Assembly: GCA_035691285.1 (NCBI GenBank)
Contig: DASSJI010000059.1
Span: 1 to 12,648 of the forward strand
DNA: 12,648 nucleotides
Direction of reading: 5' to 3'
Source of the DNA: DATFEN01 sp035691285
Lineage (GTDB): Bacteria > Acidobacteriota > Vicinamibacteria > Fen-336
In this document: piece by piece, positions 1 through 8,217 of the stretch
How the letters are laid out: every line of letters starts with the position of its first letter
How positions within the stretch are numbered: position 1 is the stretch's first letter
Translations under genes and position numbers: made by a program
The notes under the pieces: model-generated
Databases searched by the model: none
What the model was told of the DNA's origin: nothing
The model's input: the letters and a program-made list of their open reading frames with translations, nothing else

Positions 1-583
1 CGATCCGGAACAGCCAGAGCACAGCGGCGGTTCCGATCAGCGCCTGGATGTGCACCGGGAACGGGACCCGCGGTGGCCCTTCGGGTTCCGGAGCGCGCGG
101 GCCTAGCAGGCCGAACGGCAGCACCGTCACGGCGACGCCCAGCCGGAACAGGCTGGCGGCGTCGGCGTGCGCGACGAGGGCCACCACCAGGAACGCGAAG
201 AGGCTGCCGAGGATCCCGACCTTGAGGAAGGCCCCCCGGCTGGCCGCCCAGCCCAGCGTGCGCCGTAGCGGCGACACGTGGCCGGCGCAGGCGCGCCATT
301 CCGTCGTCCCGAAGGGCTCGACGACCTCGATGGGCACCGCTCCCTCTCCGCTCGCGCCGCCGCACCACAGGCAGCGGCGTCCGGCGCGGCGCAGCGCAAA
401 GGGCCGCGCGTAGAGGCGGTGGCTGATCATGATCGCGATGCCCAGCGCCAGAGACGGGTACACGCCGACGGGCGCCTGCGTGAAGAGGGCCAGCACGATC
501 GGGACGGGGAGGAACAGGAGCAGGCCGGCGAGGCGGTCGCTCACGCGGGCAAATCGCCACCAGGGCGCACGGCTTCCGGCCAC
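1..583 (-). CDS. Membrane protein with CX2C...CX2H putative zinc site, 3' end outside window
   Basis: The frame is open from 583 to the left edge (194 codons, no stop). The start chosen is GTG at 583-581 because GGAGGTGA sits at 591-598, 7 nt upstream. A second GTG at 544-542 has no comparable site. The product has hydrophobic segments at about residues 17-35 and 41-58, then a soluble loop, then two or three more membrane segments starting at AFLKVGILGSLFAFLVVA. The loop contains CLWC, 24 residues, then CAGH, a CX2C-X24-CX2H spacing typical of a small zinc-binding knuckle. That is seen directly; metal binding is inferred. The first codons lie 53 bp downstream of the dehydrogenase-like gene's stop, so the two could be co-transcribed. 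I do not recognise the family and assign no function. GC-rich third positions and alternating membrane segments support real coding over the antisense frames. Confidence 0.72.
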   Translation of the reverse strand, partial: MAGSRAPWWRFARVSDRLAGLLLFLPVPIVLALFTQAPVGVYPSLALGIAIMISHRLYARPFALRRAGRRCLWCGGASGEGAVPIEVVEPFGTTEWRACAGHVSPLRRTLGWAASRGAFLKVGILGSLFAFLVVALVAHADAASLFRLGVAVTVLPFGLLGPRAPEPEGPPRVPFPVHIQALIGTAAVLWLFRI

Positions 584-590
584 GTCGCGG

Positions 591-598
591 TCACCTCC
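591..598 (-). promoter_or_regulatory. Strong Shine-Dalgarno deciding the GTG start at 583
   Basis: On the minus strand GGAGGTGA lies 7 nt before the GTG of the left-edge membrane protein. It is a near-complete anti-16S match and the main reason for placing the start there. Confidence 0.7.
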
Positions 599-636
599 GT
601 CGGGCAGCGCGCGACGCCGGCCGCCTTGCCGGAAGT

Positions 637-1857
637 CTAGCTCCGCCGGAGGACAGGAGTCCCCACCTCCCGCGGCTCGCGGGTCGGCTCCAGCGCCTCC
701 AGCCGGACGTCGTAGCGGATACCCCGGCGGCCCAGCTCCTCCATCACGGGCTCTGCCGGCAGCGTCTCCATCGCCACCGCGCCCACCGGCACCTCGCCGC
801 GCGCCTGCAGCAGCATCACGACGGAGCAGTGCCAGCCGGTGAGCCGCTCCATGGCCGTGAAGCCCGTGACTTCGTCGTAGCGGTCGACGAGATCCGCGAC
901 CGCCACCGCGGCGCACCCGTCCTTGCGTCCGACGGCCCGCGCCCGGATCACGCACACATCCCGCGTGTCGGCCTGCCTCAGCCTGGGTTCGAGGAGCGCG
1001 TGGTACACCTCGCGCGGGACCACGTCCTGGTCGTGCACGCGAATGGCCGTCTCGCTGAAGAGGCCGAGGGCCTTGAACGCCCGCAGCCAGTCGAAGTGGC
1101 CGGGGTAGCGCAGCACCTTGTTCTCGAGGCGCCGGAGGCGTCCTTCGAACGTCCATGGCGCCGTCGACAACCCGCCCGAGCAGACGGCCGCCTCGAGACG
1201 GCCGAGGCCGGGGAAGTCGAGAAACTCCGGTTCGCTCAGCGAGTCCACCGGAGTGACGCGCCCGTCCCGAAGGAAGCAGGCCTGCCCGTCCATCTCGTTC
1301 GTGAGGCCGTTCACGTGGAAGGTGAGGGCGTAGTTCCACGGCGGCACCGGGTGCTGGGGCAGCCCGCCGTCGTAGAGGTGGAGCTCGTGCGCCTCCTCGA
1401 GGTAGCCCATCGCATAGACGCCAAGGGTCACGATGAGGCCGGGGCCCATGCCGCAGTCCGGCACGAGGCTCACGCCGGCTCGGCGCGCCTCGGCGTCGAG
1501 GGCGAGCTCCCCTCGCACGGTCTCGGTATGGCCTCCCATGTCGCAGAAGCGCACGCGGGCGGCGATAGCCGCCCGGGCGAGGGCGAGGTTGTGGCGGTAG
1601 GGCACGGCGCTCAACACGACGTCGGCTCCGGTCAACACGCCGCGGAGGGCCTCGAGGTCCTCCACTTCGAGCGCGGTCGGGGACGCGACGGGGCGATCCG
1701 CCAGCCGATTCACCCGCGCGGCGGCCGTGCGCGCCACGCTCGGATCGCGATCAGCGAGGATCACTGACGCCGCCCCTCCGAAGAGCGCCAGGTCGTAGGC
1801 GGCGGCGGTACCCTGCCGGCCCGCCCCGAGGATGACGTAGCGGAATCCCATGCTCAT
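637..1857 (-). CDS. Saccharopine dehydrogenase family oxidoreductase (lysine-dehydrogenase-like)
   Basis: This 406-residue protein opens with a Rossmann dinucleotide-binding fold: VILGAGRQG (GAGRQG at residues 11-16) followed by an acidic residue (ILAD, D36) after the second strand. Residues about 75-130 (ADVVLSAVPYRHN, then CDMGGHT) and PDCGMGPGL are typical of saccharopine dehydrogenase-like proteins and L-lysine 6-dehydrogenase. The rest matches the catalytic-domain layout of that group. The family performs NAD(P)-dependent oxidation of amino acids such as saccharopine or lysine; the actual substrate cannot be read here. The ATG at 1857 is used. No clear Shine-Dalgarno precedes it, and an in-frame ATG two codons later is an alternative. 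It lies 153 bp downstream of phoB, in the same direction, with no obvious terminator between. A role in phosphate metabolism is not implied by its sequence. Confidence 0.88.
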   Translation of the reverse strand: MSMGFRYVILGAGRQGTAAAYDLALFGGAASVILADRDPSVARTAAARVNRLADRPVASPTALEVEDLEALRGVLTGADVVLSAVPYRHNLALARAAIAARVRFCDMGGHTETVRGELALDAEARRAGVSLVPDCGMGPGLIVTLGVYAMGYLEEAHELHLYDGGLPQHPVPPWNYALTFHVNGLTNEMDGQACFLRDGRVTPVDSLSEPEFLDFPGLGRLEAAVCSGGLSTAPWTFEGRLRRLENKVLRYPGHFDWLRAFKALGLFSETAIRVHDQDVVPREVYHALLEPRLRQADTRDVCVIRARAVGRKDGCAAVAVADLVDRYDEVTGFTAMERLTGWHCSVVMLLQARGEVPVGAVAMETLPAEPVMEELGRRGIRYDVRLEALEPTREPREVGTPVLRRS

Positions 1858-2010
1858 GCGTGTGAGCCAAGCAAGGCGGATGCCAGCGCCGGCGCCTCCT
1901 GCCGTCCCGCGCGACCGCGGTGCGGATCGCCTCCAGCTCGTCCTCGCACACGCGGAACGTCGCCCAGGAGCGTGGATCGCCCGGGCCGACGGAAGCGAAT
2001 GCTGGCCGCT

Positions 2011-2772
2011 TCAGGCCGACTTCGCCGCGTCTCCCGCCCTCGGCTCCTTGACGAAGCGGTAGCCGAGGCCAACGACGGTCTCCACGTGGTGGCGGGCGGG
2101 ACCGAGCTTCATCCGCAGCCTTCGGATGTGCGCGTCGATGGAACGTGTCTCTACGTCGCTCTCGTAGCCCCACACCCGTTCGAGCAGGCGCTCGCGGGTC
2201 AACACGCGGCCGGCGCGTTCGAGCATGTAGCGGAAGAGCTCGAACTCCTTCGGAGTAAGACGGATCTCCTCGCCGCGGTAGCGCACGACGAAGGCGTCGA
2301 ACTCCACCTCGAAGTTCTCGTCGCGGTAGCCCTGCATCTCGTCGCCGCCGCTTTCGCTCCGGCGCAGGGCCACCCGGCACCGCGCGGCCAGCTCCTTGAG
2401 GCTGAACGGCTTGACCACGTAGTCGTCGGCGCCCATCTCGAGGCCGAGGACGCGGTCCACCTCGTCAGCCCGGGCCGACACGATGATGATGGGAACGTGG
2501 GCGGTCGTGGCCTGCTTGCGGATCAGGCGGCACACCTCGAGCCCGTCCATCCCCGGCAGGTTCAGGTCGAGCAGCACGAGGTCGGCGCCTCGGCGCACGG
2601 CGTCGAGGCCCTCCTCGCCGGTGCGAGCCACCTTCACCTGCAGCCCGACCTTCTCGAGGTGGTACCCGATCGCCTCGGCGATGTCGCCGTCGTCCTCGAT
2701 CAGCACCACCCGGCGGCGCGTATCGGGCGGCGTCGGCGCGGGCGTACTACTTGAGATACGGTCGGCCTTCAC
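2011..2772 (-). CDS. phoB: Phosphate regulon response regulator PhoB (OmpR family)
   Basis: The 253-residue protein has a receiver domain (about 20-137) and a winged-helix DNA-binding domain (about 150-243). The receiver carries acidic pocket residues D27/D28, phospho-acceptor D69 in LVLLDLNLPGMDG, S99 and K121 in the KPF motif. The C-terminal domain has LTPKEFELF, VLTRERLLERVWG, the recognition helix SIDAHIRRLRMKL and VVGLGYRF, all typical of PhoB. Phosphorylated PhoB dimers bind 11-bp half-sites in PHO boxes, and such sites occur upstream of the porin and pstS here. The start is GTG at 2772, overlapping the phoU stop (GTGA), with GAGGAGG 7 nt upstream (2780-2786), so translation is coupled to phoU. 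A 15-20 residue N-terminal extension precedes the first strand. No histidine kinase follows; the next gene is a dehydrogenase. The identification rests on domain type plus operon context. Confidence 0.95.
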   Translation of the reverse strand: MKADRISSSTPAPTPPDTRRRVVLIEDDGDIAEAIGYHLEKVGLQVKVARTGEEGLDAVRRGADLVLLDLNLPGMDGLEVCRLIRKQATTAHVPIIIVSARADEVDRVLGLEMGADDYVVKPFSLKELAARCRVALRRSESGGDEMQGYRDENFEVEFDAFVVRYRGEEIRLTPKEFELFRYMLERAGRVLTRERLLERVWGYESDVETRSIDAHIRRLRMKLGPARHHVETVVGLGYRFVKEPRAGDAAKSA

Positions 2773-3446
2773 TTCTTCGCCTCCTCGGTCTCGTGGTGGT
2801 GGCGCACGTCCCTGGCCTCCACGAGGAAGATCACGTCCTCGGCGATGTTGGTCGAGTGGTCGGCGATGCGCTCCAGGTTGCGGCTGATCAGGATGAGCGC
2901 CAGGGCGCGCTCGATGGTTCCCGGGTCGGCCATCATGTACGTGAGCAGCACCCGGAACACGTGATCCTTGAGCTGGTCCACCTCGTCGTCGCGCTCGAGC
3001 ACCGCCCGGGCCAGGCCGATGTCCTTGCGCACGAAGGCGTCGAGGGCGTCTCGGGTCATGCCCTCGGTGATCTGGGCCATCCGCGACAGGTTGATCACCG
3101 GCTGCAGCGGCGGATGGCGCAGGATCTTGGTCACGTTCTGGGCGATGTTCACCGCCTGGTCCCCGATCCGCTCCAGGTCGGAGTTGATCTTCATCGCCAC
3201 GGTGATCAGGCGCAGATCGGTGGCCAGCGGGTTCTGCAGCGCGAGCAGCTTCAGGGCCCGGTCGTCGATCTCGATCTGGAGGTCGTTCACCTCCTTGTCG
3301 GAAGCGGCGACCTTCTCGGCCAGGTCCAGGCGACGCTCCATCAGGGCGTCGATGGCTTGATGGACGTGCTCCTCCACCAGGGCGCCCATGTGCAGCAGCC
3401 GCTGCTTGAGGGCCTGGAGGTCCTCTTCGAAGTGATGCCGTTCCAT
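2769..3446 (-). CDS. phoU: Phosphate signalling protein PhoU
   Basis: PhoU is a cytoplasmic, peripheral-membrane, all-helical protein that couples Pst transporter state to PhoR/PhoB signalling and represses the regulon when phosphate is plentiful. The 225-residue length is normal. The two tandem three-helix bundles each carry the conserved metal-binding signature: SDLERIGDQAVN at 89-100 and NLERIADHSTNIAED at 190-204. The N-terminus HFEEDLQALKQRLLHMG is also typical. The ATG at 3446 is 2 nt after the pstB stop; a GGGGAGA about 11 nt upstream is a distant Shine-Dalgarno, so coupling to pstB is likely. The gene's stop overlaps the phoB start. The tail (VRHHHETEEAKK) is charged and probably disordered. 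Family assignment is secure. Confidence 0.97.
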   Translation of the reverse strand: MERHHFEEDLQALKQRLLHMGALVEEHVHQAIDALMERRLDLAEKVAASDKEVNDLQIEIDDRALKLLALQNPLATDLRLITVAMKINSDLERIGDQAVNIAQNVTKILRHPPLQPVINLSRMAQITEGMTRDALDAFVRKDIGLARAVLERDDEVDQLKDHVFRVLLTYMMADPGTIERALALILISRNLERIADHSTNIAEDVIFLVEARDVRHHHETEEAKK

Positions 3447-3448
3447 CT

Positions 3449-4297
3449 CTATCCGAATCTCCCCGTGATGTAGTCCTCGGTCAGCTTGTCCTTGGGCCGC
3501 GTGAACATCTCCGGGGTTGGCCCATACTCAACCAGCCGTCCCAGCCAGAAGAACGCGGTGCGGTCGGACACCCGCGCGGCCTGCTGCAGGTTGTGGGTCA
3601 CGATCACGATCGTGTACTTCTCCTTCAGGCCGTAGATCAGCTCTTCTATCTTCAAGGTGGCGATCGGGTCGAGCGCGGAGCACGGCTCGTCCATCAGGAT
3701 CACCTCGGGCTCGACCGCGATCGCCCGGGCGATGCACAGGCGCTGCATCTGGCCCCCGGAGAGGCCGAGCCCGCTCTCGTTCATGCGGTCCTTGACCTCG
3801 TCCCAGAGCGCCGCTCCACGCAGGCTCCGCTCGCAGGCCTCGTCCAGCGTCGCCTTGTCGCTGATGCCCGCGATGCGCAGCCCGTACACGACGTTCTCGT
3901 AGATCGACTTTGGGAACGGATTGGACTTCTGGAACACCATCCCGACGCGCCGCCTCACCTCGATCACGTCCGTCGAGGCCGCGTTGACGTCGATCCCCTT
4001 CACGTGGATGGTGCCGGTGGTCTTCACGTTGTCGATCAGGTCGTTCATGCGGTTCAGGCAGCGGAGCAGCGTGGACTTGCCGCAGCCCGAAGGCCCGATC
4101 AGGGCCGTGACGCGTCGGTCCTCCATGTCCATCGTGATGTCGTGGAGCACGTGGTTGTCCCCGTAGCTCAGGTTCACGTCCTTGACCACGATGTCGGGCT
4201 CACGGGCCTCGGCCGCGGAGGCGTCCTGGACCTTGACCTCGGTCTTGATGCGCAGCCCCTTGTCGGGCGCCGCCACGGTGTCGACCTCCTCGGGCAT
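3449..4297 (-). CDS. pstB: Phosphate ABC transporter ATP-binding protein PstB
   Basis: This is the cytoplasmic ATPase that drives PstCA. All ABC motifs are intact (numbering from the upstream ATG at 4306): Walker A GPSGCGKST (71-79), Q-loop Q126 in VFQKSNPFP, signature LSGGQMQR (182-189), Walker B VILMDEP (202-208) and H-loop H238 in VTHN. RCLNRMNDLI and FQKSNPFPKSIYENV mark the PstB subfamily specifically. The ATG at 4297 is preferred because AGAGG lies 9 nt upstream; the ATG at 4306 has that AGAGG directly abutting it and would add three residues. A polar N-terminal extension of about 30 residues precedes the ABC core; some PstB proteins have such a tail. The gene sits between pstA and phoU with almost no spacing, as expected for a stoichiometric transporter subunit. 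Confidence 0.97.
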   Translation of the reverse strand: MPEEVDTVAAPDKGLRIKTEVKVQDASAAEAREPDIVVKDVNLSYGDNHVLHDITMDMEDRRVTALIGPSGCGKSTLLRCLNRMNDLIDNVKTTGTIHVKGIDVNAASTDVIEVRRRVGMVFQKSNPFPKSIYENVVYGLRIAGISDKATLDEACERSLRGAALWDEVKDRMNESGLGLSGGQMQRLCIARAIAVEPEVILMDEPCSALDPIATLKIEELIYGLKEKYTIVIVTHNLQQAARVSDRTAFFWLGRLVEYGPTPEMFTRPKDKLTEDYITGRFG

Positions 4298-4309
4298 GGC
4301 CTTCATCCT

Positions 4310-5947
4310 CTAGAAAGCTCCGGTCTTGTACTTCTCCCGCAGCCGGTTGCGCACCACGATCGCGGTCAGGTTCAGCAGCACGACGATGAGCAGCAGGAAG
4401 ATCGTGGTGGTGTAGACCATCGGCTTCGCGGCCTCGACGTTCGGGCTCTGGAAGCCGACGTCGTAGATGTGGAAGCCGAGGTGCATGAACTTCCGGTCGA
4501 GATGGAAGAACGGGAAGACGCCGTCCATCGGCAGCTCGGGGGCGAGCTTCACGACGCCGGTGAGCATGAGGGGCGCCACCTCGCCCGCGCCGCGGGCCAT
4601 GGCGAGGATCAGCCCCGTCAGGATCCCCGGCGCCGCAGCGGGCAGCACGACGCGCACGATGGTCTGGAACTTCGTCGCGCCCATGGCCAGGGACGCCTCG
4701 CGCATCGAGCGGGGGACCGCCGCCAAGGCCTCTTCCGAGGCCACGATCACGACCGGGACCGTGAGCAGCGCGAGCGTCAGCGCCGCCCACAGGATGCCGC
4801 CAGTGCCGTAGGTCGGGGTCGGCAGGGCCTCGGGGAAGAAGAGCTTGTCGATCCCGCCTCCGACGAAGTACACGAAGAAGCCCAGGCCGAACACGCCGAA
4901 GACGATGGACGGGACGCCGGCCAGGTTGTTGACGGCGATCCGCACCATCCGCACGAGCGCCCCCTGCCGCGCGTACTCGCGCAGGTAGAGCGCGGCCAGC
5001 ACACCCGTCGGCACCACGATGATGCTCATGATCAAGACCATCATGACCGTGCCGAAGATCGCCGGGAAGATGCCGCCCTCGGTGTTGGACTCGCGCGGGT
5101 CGTCGGCGAAGAAGGTCCAGAGCCGGCTCGTATACACAGCGAGCCGCCCCGGCCAGGACAGCTGGTTCGCCGCGTAGGCGCGGTAGATGTCCAGGGCCCG
5201 CAGCTCCTTCTCCTTGCCGTCGACCGTGCGGAAGGTCACATAGGTCCCCGCCACCTTCTCGAGCAGCGCCTGGAGCTCCGTGGTCTTCTGCTCGAACGCG
5301 GCCTTGCCCTGGGCAGCCTCGCGCTCGATCTCGCCGCGCCGCGCGGAGACGTCCTTCCCCGGCTCCTCCGGGAGCTCCAAGTCCAGCCTTCGGCCCGCGA
5401 GGCGCGCCTGCTCGATGCGGTAGTTGATCTCGCCGATCTCGCCCTTCTCGATGCGCTTGATGGCGGCGCGGTCAGCGTCCGCGCGGGCGATCAGCCCCGG
5501 AAGGGCGGTCGCGGCGGCGGCGCCCTCGGCGATGACTTCGTCCCTCTGCTTCACCAGCGTGGGCTCGCCAAGCAGGGGGCCGTACTCGCTCCGCTCGACG
5601 AAGAAGGCGCCCGCGGGCCGCTCGAGGGTGACGATGTCGTCTTCGTTGAACCACTTGAAGTCGATGCCGTAGAGATCCCGGTTGCCCACGCGCAGCAGCA
5701 GGCGATGCCGCTGCAGGTGGTCGGGCTGCCCGGGGTTGGGGATCGCCTCGCGGCTCGACACCTCCCCGAGGTGGGCGCTGCCGTCCTTCAGGGTGATGCG
5801 CACCAGCTCCTGGGGCCAGAAGAAGCCGAGGCCGTTGACCAGGATCACCAGGATCAGGCCGGCGATCATCAGGATGCACGCGCCCAGCGCGCTTCCTGTG
5901 AACCAGATCAGCGGGTCGCCGCGGCGGATGGACTTCGCGAGGCTCAT
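4310..5947 (-). CDS. pstA: Phosphate ABC transporter permease PstA, long form with periplasmic insertion
   Basis: PstA is one of the two inner-membrane permease subunits. The protein has 545 residues, against about 300 in E. coli. The extra length lies between the first membrane segment (about 18-43) and the transport core (about 290-535). It is a soluble region that ought to face the periplasm. It includes a beta-rich part (about 45-125) and a highly charged, Lys/Glu/Arg/Ala-rich stretch with likely coiled-coil character (about 130-235). The core shows the coupling-helix motif EEALAAVPRSMREASLAMGA (405-424), which contacts PstB, and ARGAGEVAPL. The start ATG at 5947 shares its A with the pstC TGA (TGATG), so re-initiation is probable; AAGG 7 nt upstream is only a weak Shine-Dalgarno. 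Comparable long PstA proteins are known from Pseudomonas-type loci, so the insertion is not an annotation artefact. Its role is unknown to me. Confidence 0.95.
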   Translation of the reverse strand: MSLAKSIRRGDPLIWFTGSALGACILMIAGLILVILVNGLGFFWPQELVRITLKDGSAHLGEVSSREAIPNPGQPDHLQRHRLLLRVGNRDLYGIDFKWFNEDDIVTLERPAGAFFVERSEYGPLLGEPTLVKQRDEVIAEGAAAATALPGLIARADADRAAIKRIEKGEIGEINYRIEQARLAGRRLDLELPEEPGKDVSARRGEIEREAAQGKAAFEQKTTELQALLEKVAGTYVTFRTVDGKEKELRALDIYRAYAANQLSWPGRLAVYTSRLWTFFADDPRESNTEGGIFPAIFGTVMMVLIMSIIVVPTGVLAALYLREYARQGALVRMVRIAVNNLAGVPSIVFGVFGLGFFVYFVGGGIDKLFFPEALPTPTYGTGGILWAALTLALLTVPVVIVASEEALAAVPRSMREASLAMGATKFQTIVRVVLPAAAPGILTGLILAMARGAGEVAPLMLTGVVKLAPELPMDGVFPFFHLDRKFMHLGFHIYDVGFQSPNVEAAKPMVYTTTIFLLLIVVLLNLTAIVVRNRLREKYKTGAF

Positions 5948-8184
5948 CAGATGGCCTTGTAGCGCTCGCGCAGGCGCTGGCGCACCAGCTCGGCGAGGGT
6001 GTTGACGAAGAACGTCATCATGAACAGCAGCAGGCCCGCGAGGAACAGCGTTCTGTAGAGAGTCCCGCCGTACGGCGCCTCGGGGATCTCCACCGCGATG
6101 TTCGCGGACAGCGTGCGCATGCCGTTGAAGATCGACCAGTCCAGGACCGGCGTGTTGCCGGTCGCCATGAGCACGATCATGGTCTCGCCCACGGCGCGCC
6201 CGAAGCCGATCATCACGGCCGAGAAGATGCCCGGGCTGGCCGTCGGCAGCACCACCCGCACCGCGGTCTGCCAGCGGCTCGCGCCCAGCGCCAGGGAGGC
6301 CGCCGTCAGGTGCTGCGGCACGCTGGTGAAGGCGTCCTCCGCGATCGTGAAGATGATCGGGATCACGGCGAACCCCATCGCCAGGCCCACGACCAGGCAG
6401 TTGCGCTGGTCGTAGACGAGGTCGAGGGCGCTCTTCAGCCACAGCCGGAAGTCCCCGCCGAAGGCGCCGGCCTCGACGGCTGGCCCGATCTGCGCCGCGC
6501 ACCAGGCGCCGAGCATCAGGAGCGGCACGATGACTGCGATCTCCATCCCGGGCCGGAGCCGGTCCCGGAACGTTCGCGGCAGCCGCTCCCAGACCAGGAA
6601 CCCCGACGTGCCGAACAGCGGCAGGAGCACGATCATCAGCAGCACCGGCACGATCTCGCGCTCCACCCTCGAGGCGAGCCACAGCCCCGCGATGAAGCCG
6701 ACCACGACGCTCGGCAGCGCCGCCATGATCTCGACGGTCGGCTTGACCTTCGCCTTGATCGAGGGGTGCATGAACTGCGAGGTGTACAGGGCGCCCATGA
6801 CCGCCAGCGGGATCGCGAACAGCAGGGCGTACGCCGTGCCCTTGATGGTCCCGAACACCACCGGCACCATGCTGAACTTGGTCTCGAAGTCGTCGGTCCC
6901 GCCGGTCGACTGCCAGACGTACTCGGGCTCCGCGTAGCCCTCGTACCAGACCTTGCCGAACAGCGCCCGCCAGGACACCTCCGGGTGGGGGCTCGAGATC
7001 TCGTAGCGCGCCAGGCGGCCGTCCGGCTGCTTCGCGAGAATGCCGTCCATCTTCGGGGTCAGCATCACGCTTTCGACCGGCGTCCCGCTCGCAGGGAAAG
7101 CGACCAGGGTCCGCTCCGAGGTCATGTGGCGCAGGACCAGGGAGCCGTCGGCGCCCGCGGTGACGAAGCTCTTGTCGCGTGTCGAGGGACCGATCGCCGC
7201 AATGGGAGCCCCCTGCGGCGCGTAGCTGTGGGCGCGCACGAAGCGGAGGTCGGTGTCCTCTTCGCGCTGCCTCACGCGGAACCAGGCCGTGAGGTTGCCC
7301 TTCGCGTCGCCGACGAGCGCCGTGACGCCGCCCAGGCTCATCTCGACGGCCGTCACCGGCTCGTCGGAAACCCGCACCACCTCCGTGAGCCGCACCTCGG
7401 GCGTCAGCTCCCAGTGGTGCAGGCTGCCCTTGTCCGTCGCGGCGATCAGCGTGTCGCTCCGAGCGATGCGTACGCGGGTCACGCGCTCGCCGTCGCGCGT
7501 CTTGAGGCTGCCGCGGTGCTCGCCGCCCTCGTCGTCCGTGAGGTAGAAGAGGATCTCGTCGTCGGCCGGGACGCCGATCACGGTCTTGCGGCCGTCCTTC
7601 TCGTCGTAGGCCACCTCCCGGATCGGGCGCTTCGACTCGTCGAGGGCGACCACGCCCCGGTCGCGGACTTCGATCTCGAGATCGACCAGCTTCTGGTCCT
7701 TGTAGCGCGGCAGGAAGCGCACCTGCTGGAGCGCCACCCGCCCGTCGCCGGTGCCGATCGCGACGAAGTTGTCGGTCAGGCTCCTGGACGCCGATGCCAC
7801 ACTTGCCGCATCGAGGAAGGAGGGCAGGACCTCCTTCGCGAAGGAGCCGTCGGTCCTCCAGACGGCCGTCCGCCCGTCGGCGAGGACCTCGTAGAAGTAC
7901 ATCTGGTACTCGTCGCTGCCCATGACCAGGGGCTTGCCCGCCTCGGGCCGCGCGGCGAAGACGACGTGGCCCGCCGGCGTTCCGGCGGCCGGCCGGAACA
8001 GCGGCACGGTCTCTCCGAGGATGAAGAGGAAGATGAAGAAGACCGCGACGATGACGAACAACCCGCCCAGCGTGATGAAGGCCACCGCGAGGCGGTCGAG
8101 GAGCTTGACGCGGCGGAGGCGGCCGCTCTGGGCAGCGACCCGCTGGCGGCTGTCGAGGGGAGCGGCGGGGGCGGCGGCGGCCAT
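5947..8184 (-). CDS. pstC: Phosphate ABC transporter permease PstC, long form with WD40-like periplasmic domain
   Basis: PstC pairs with PstA to form the phosphate channel. At 745 residues it is more than twice the size of E. coli PstC. After the first membrane segment (about 33-57) comes a soluble region of about 370 residues (65-435) with repeated beta-propeller-like units such as FVAIGTGDGRVAL (140-152), LIAATDKGSLHHWEL (246-260), TALVGDAKGNLTAWF (288-302) and FVTAGADGSLVLRHM (340-354). By topology it should sit in the periplasm. The permease core follows (about 440-740), with coupling motif EDAFTSVPQHLTAASLALGA (616-635) and GRAVGETMIVLMATGN. The ATG at 8184 has GGAGAG 8 nt upstream (8193-8198). 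A 70-bp gap containing a strong hairpin separates it from pstS. Long PstC variants exist in other bacteria; the substrate prediction, phosphate, rests on the pstS-pstB-phoU context. Confidence 0.95.
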   Translation of the reverse strand: MAAAAPAAPLDSRQRVAAQSGRLRRVKLLDRLAVAFITLGGLFVIVAVFFIFLFILGETVPLFRPAAGTPAGHVVFAARPEAGKPLVMGSDEYQMYFYEVLADGRTAVWRTDGSFAKEVLPSFLDAASVASASRSLTDNFVAIGTGDGRVALQQVRFLPRYKDQKLVDLEIEVRDRGVVALDESKRPIREVAYDEKDGRKTVIGVPADDEILFYLTDDEGGEHRGSLKTRDGERVTRVRIARSDTLIAATDKGSLHHWELTPEVRLTEVVRVSDEPVTAVEMSLGGVTALVGDAKGNLTAWFRVRQREEDTDLRFVRAHSYAPQGAPIAAIGPSTRDKSFVTAGADGSLVLRHMTSERTLVAFPASGTPVESVMLTPKMDGILAKQPDGRLARYEISSPHPEVSWRALFGKVWYEGYAEPEYVWQSTGGTDDFETKFSMVPVVFGTIKGTAYALLFAIPLAVMGALYTSQFMHPSIKAKVKPTVEIMAALPSVVVGFIAGLWLASRVEREIVPVLLMIVLLPLFGTSGFLVWERLPRTFRDRLRPGMEIAVIVPLLMLGAWCAAQIGPAVEAGAFGGDFRLWLKSALDLVYDQRNCLVVGLAMGFAVIPIIFTIAEDAFTSVPQHLTAASLALGASRWQTAVRVVLPTASPGIFSAVMIGFGRAVGETMIVLMATGNTPVLDWSIFNGMRTLSANIAVEIPEAPYGGTLYRTLFLAGLLLFMMTFFVNTLAELVRQRLRERYKAI

Positions 8185-8217
8185 CTGCTCAGCTCTCCGC
8201 AGGTCGTGTGGCCGAGC

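Noticed and set aside
829..1767. Plus-strand open frame of about 310 codons
   Set aside because: It is antisense to the dehydrogenase-like gene, whose Rossmann motif and family signatures are clear.
1858..2010. Possible small gene between phoB and the dehydrogenase-like gene (FRVCEDELEAIRTAVARDG)
   Set aside because: The stretch reads like protein for about 20 residues, but has no ribosome site or credible start, and then becomes Arg-rich and runs into the next gene out of frame.
3593..5962. Very long plus-strand open frame opposite pstB and pstA
   Set aside because: It is rich in His, Asp, Val, Gln and Arg, has no domain, and mirrors the codons of the minus-strand pst genes. It is an antisense shadow caused by high GC.
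5948..6682. Upstream extension of the pstA frame across the end of pstC
   Set aside because: The residues before MSLAKSIRRG are Arg/Ala/Pro-rich shadow of pstC. The true start is the ATG overlapping the pstC stop.
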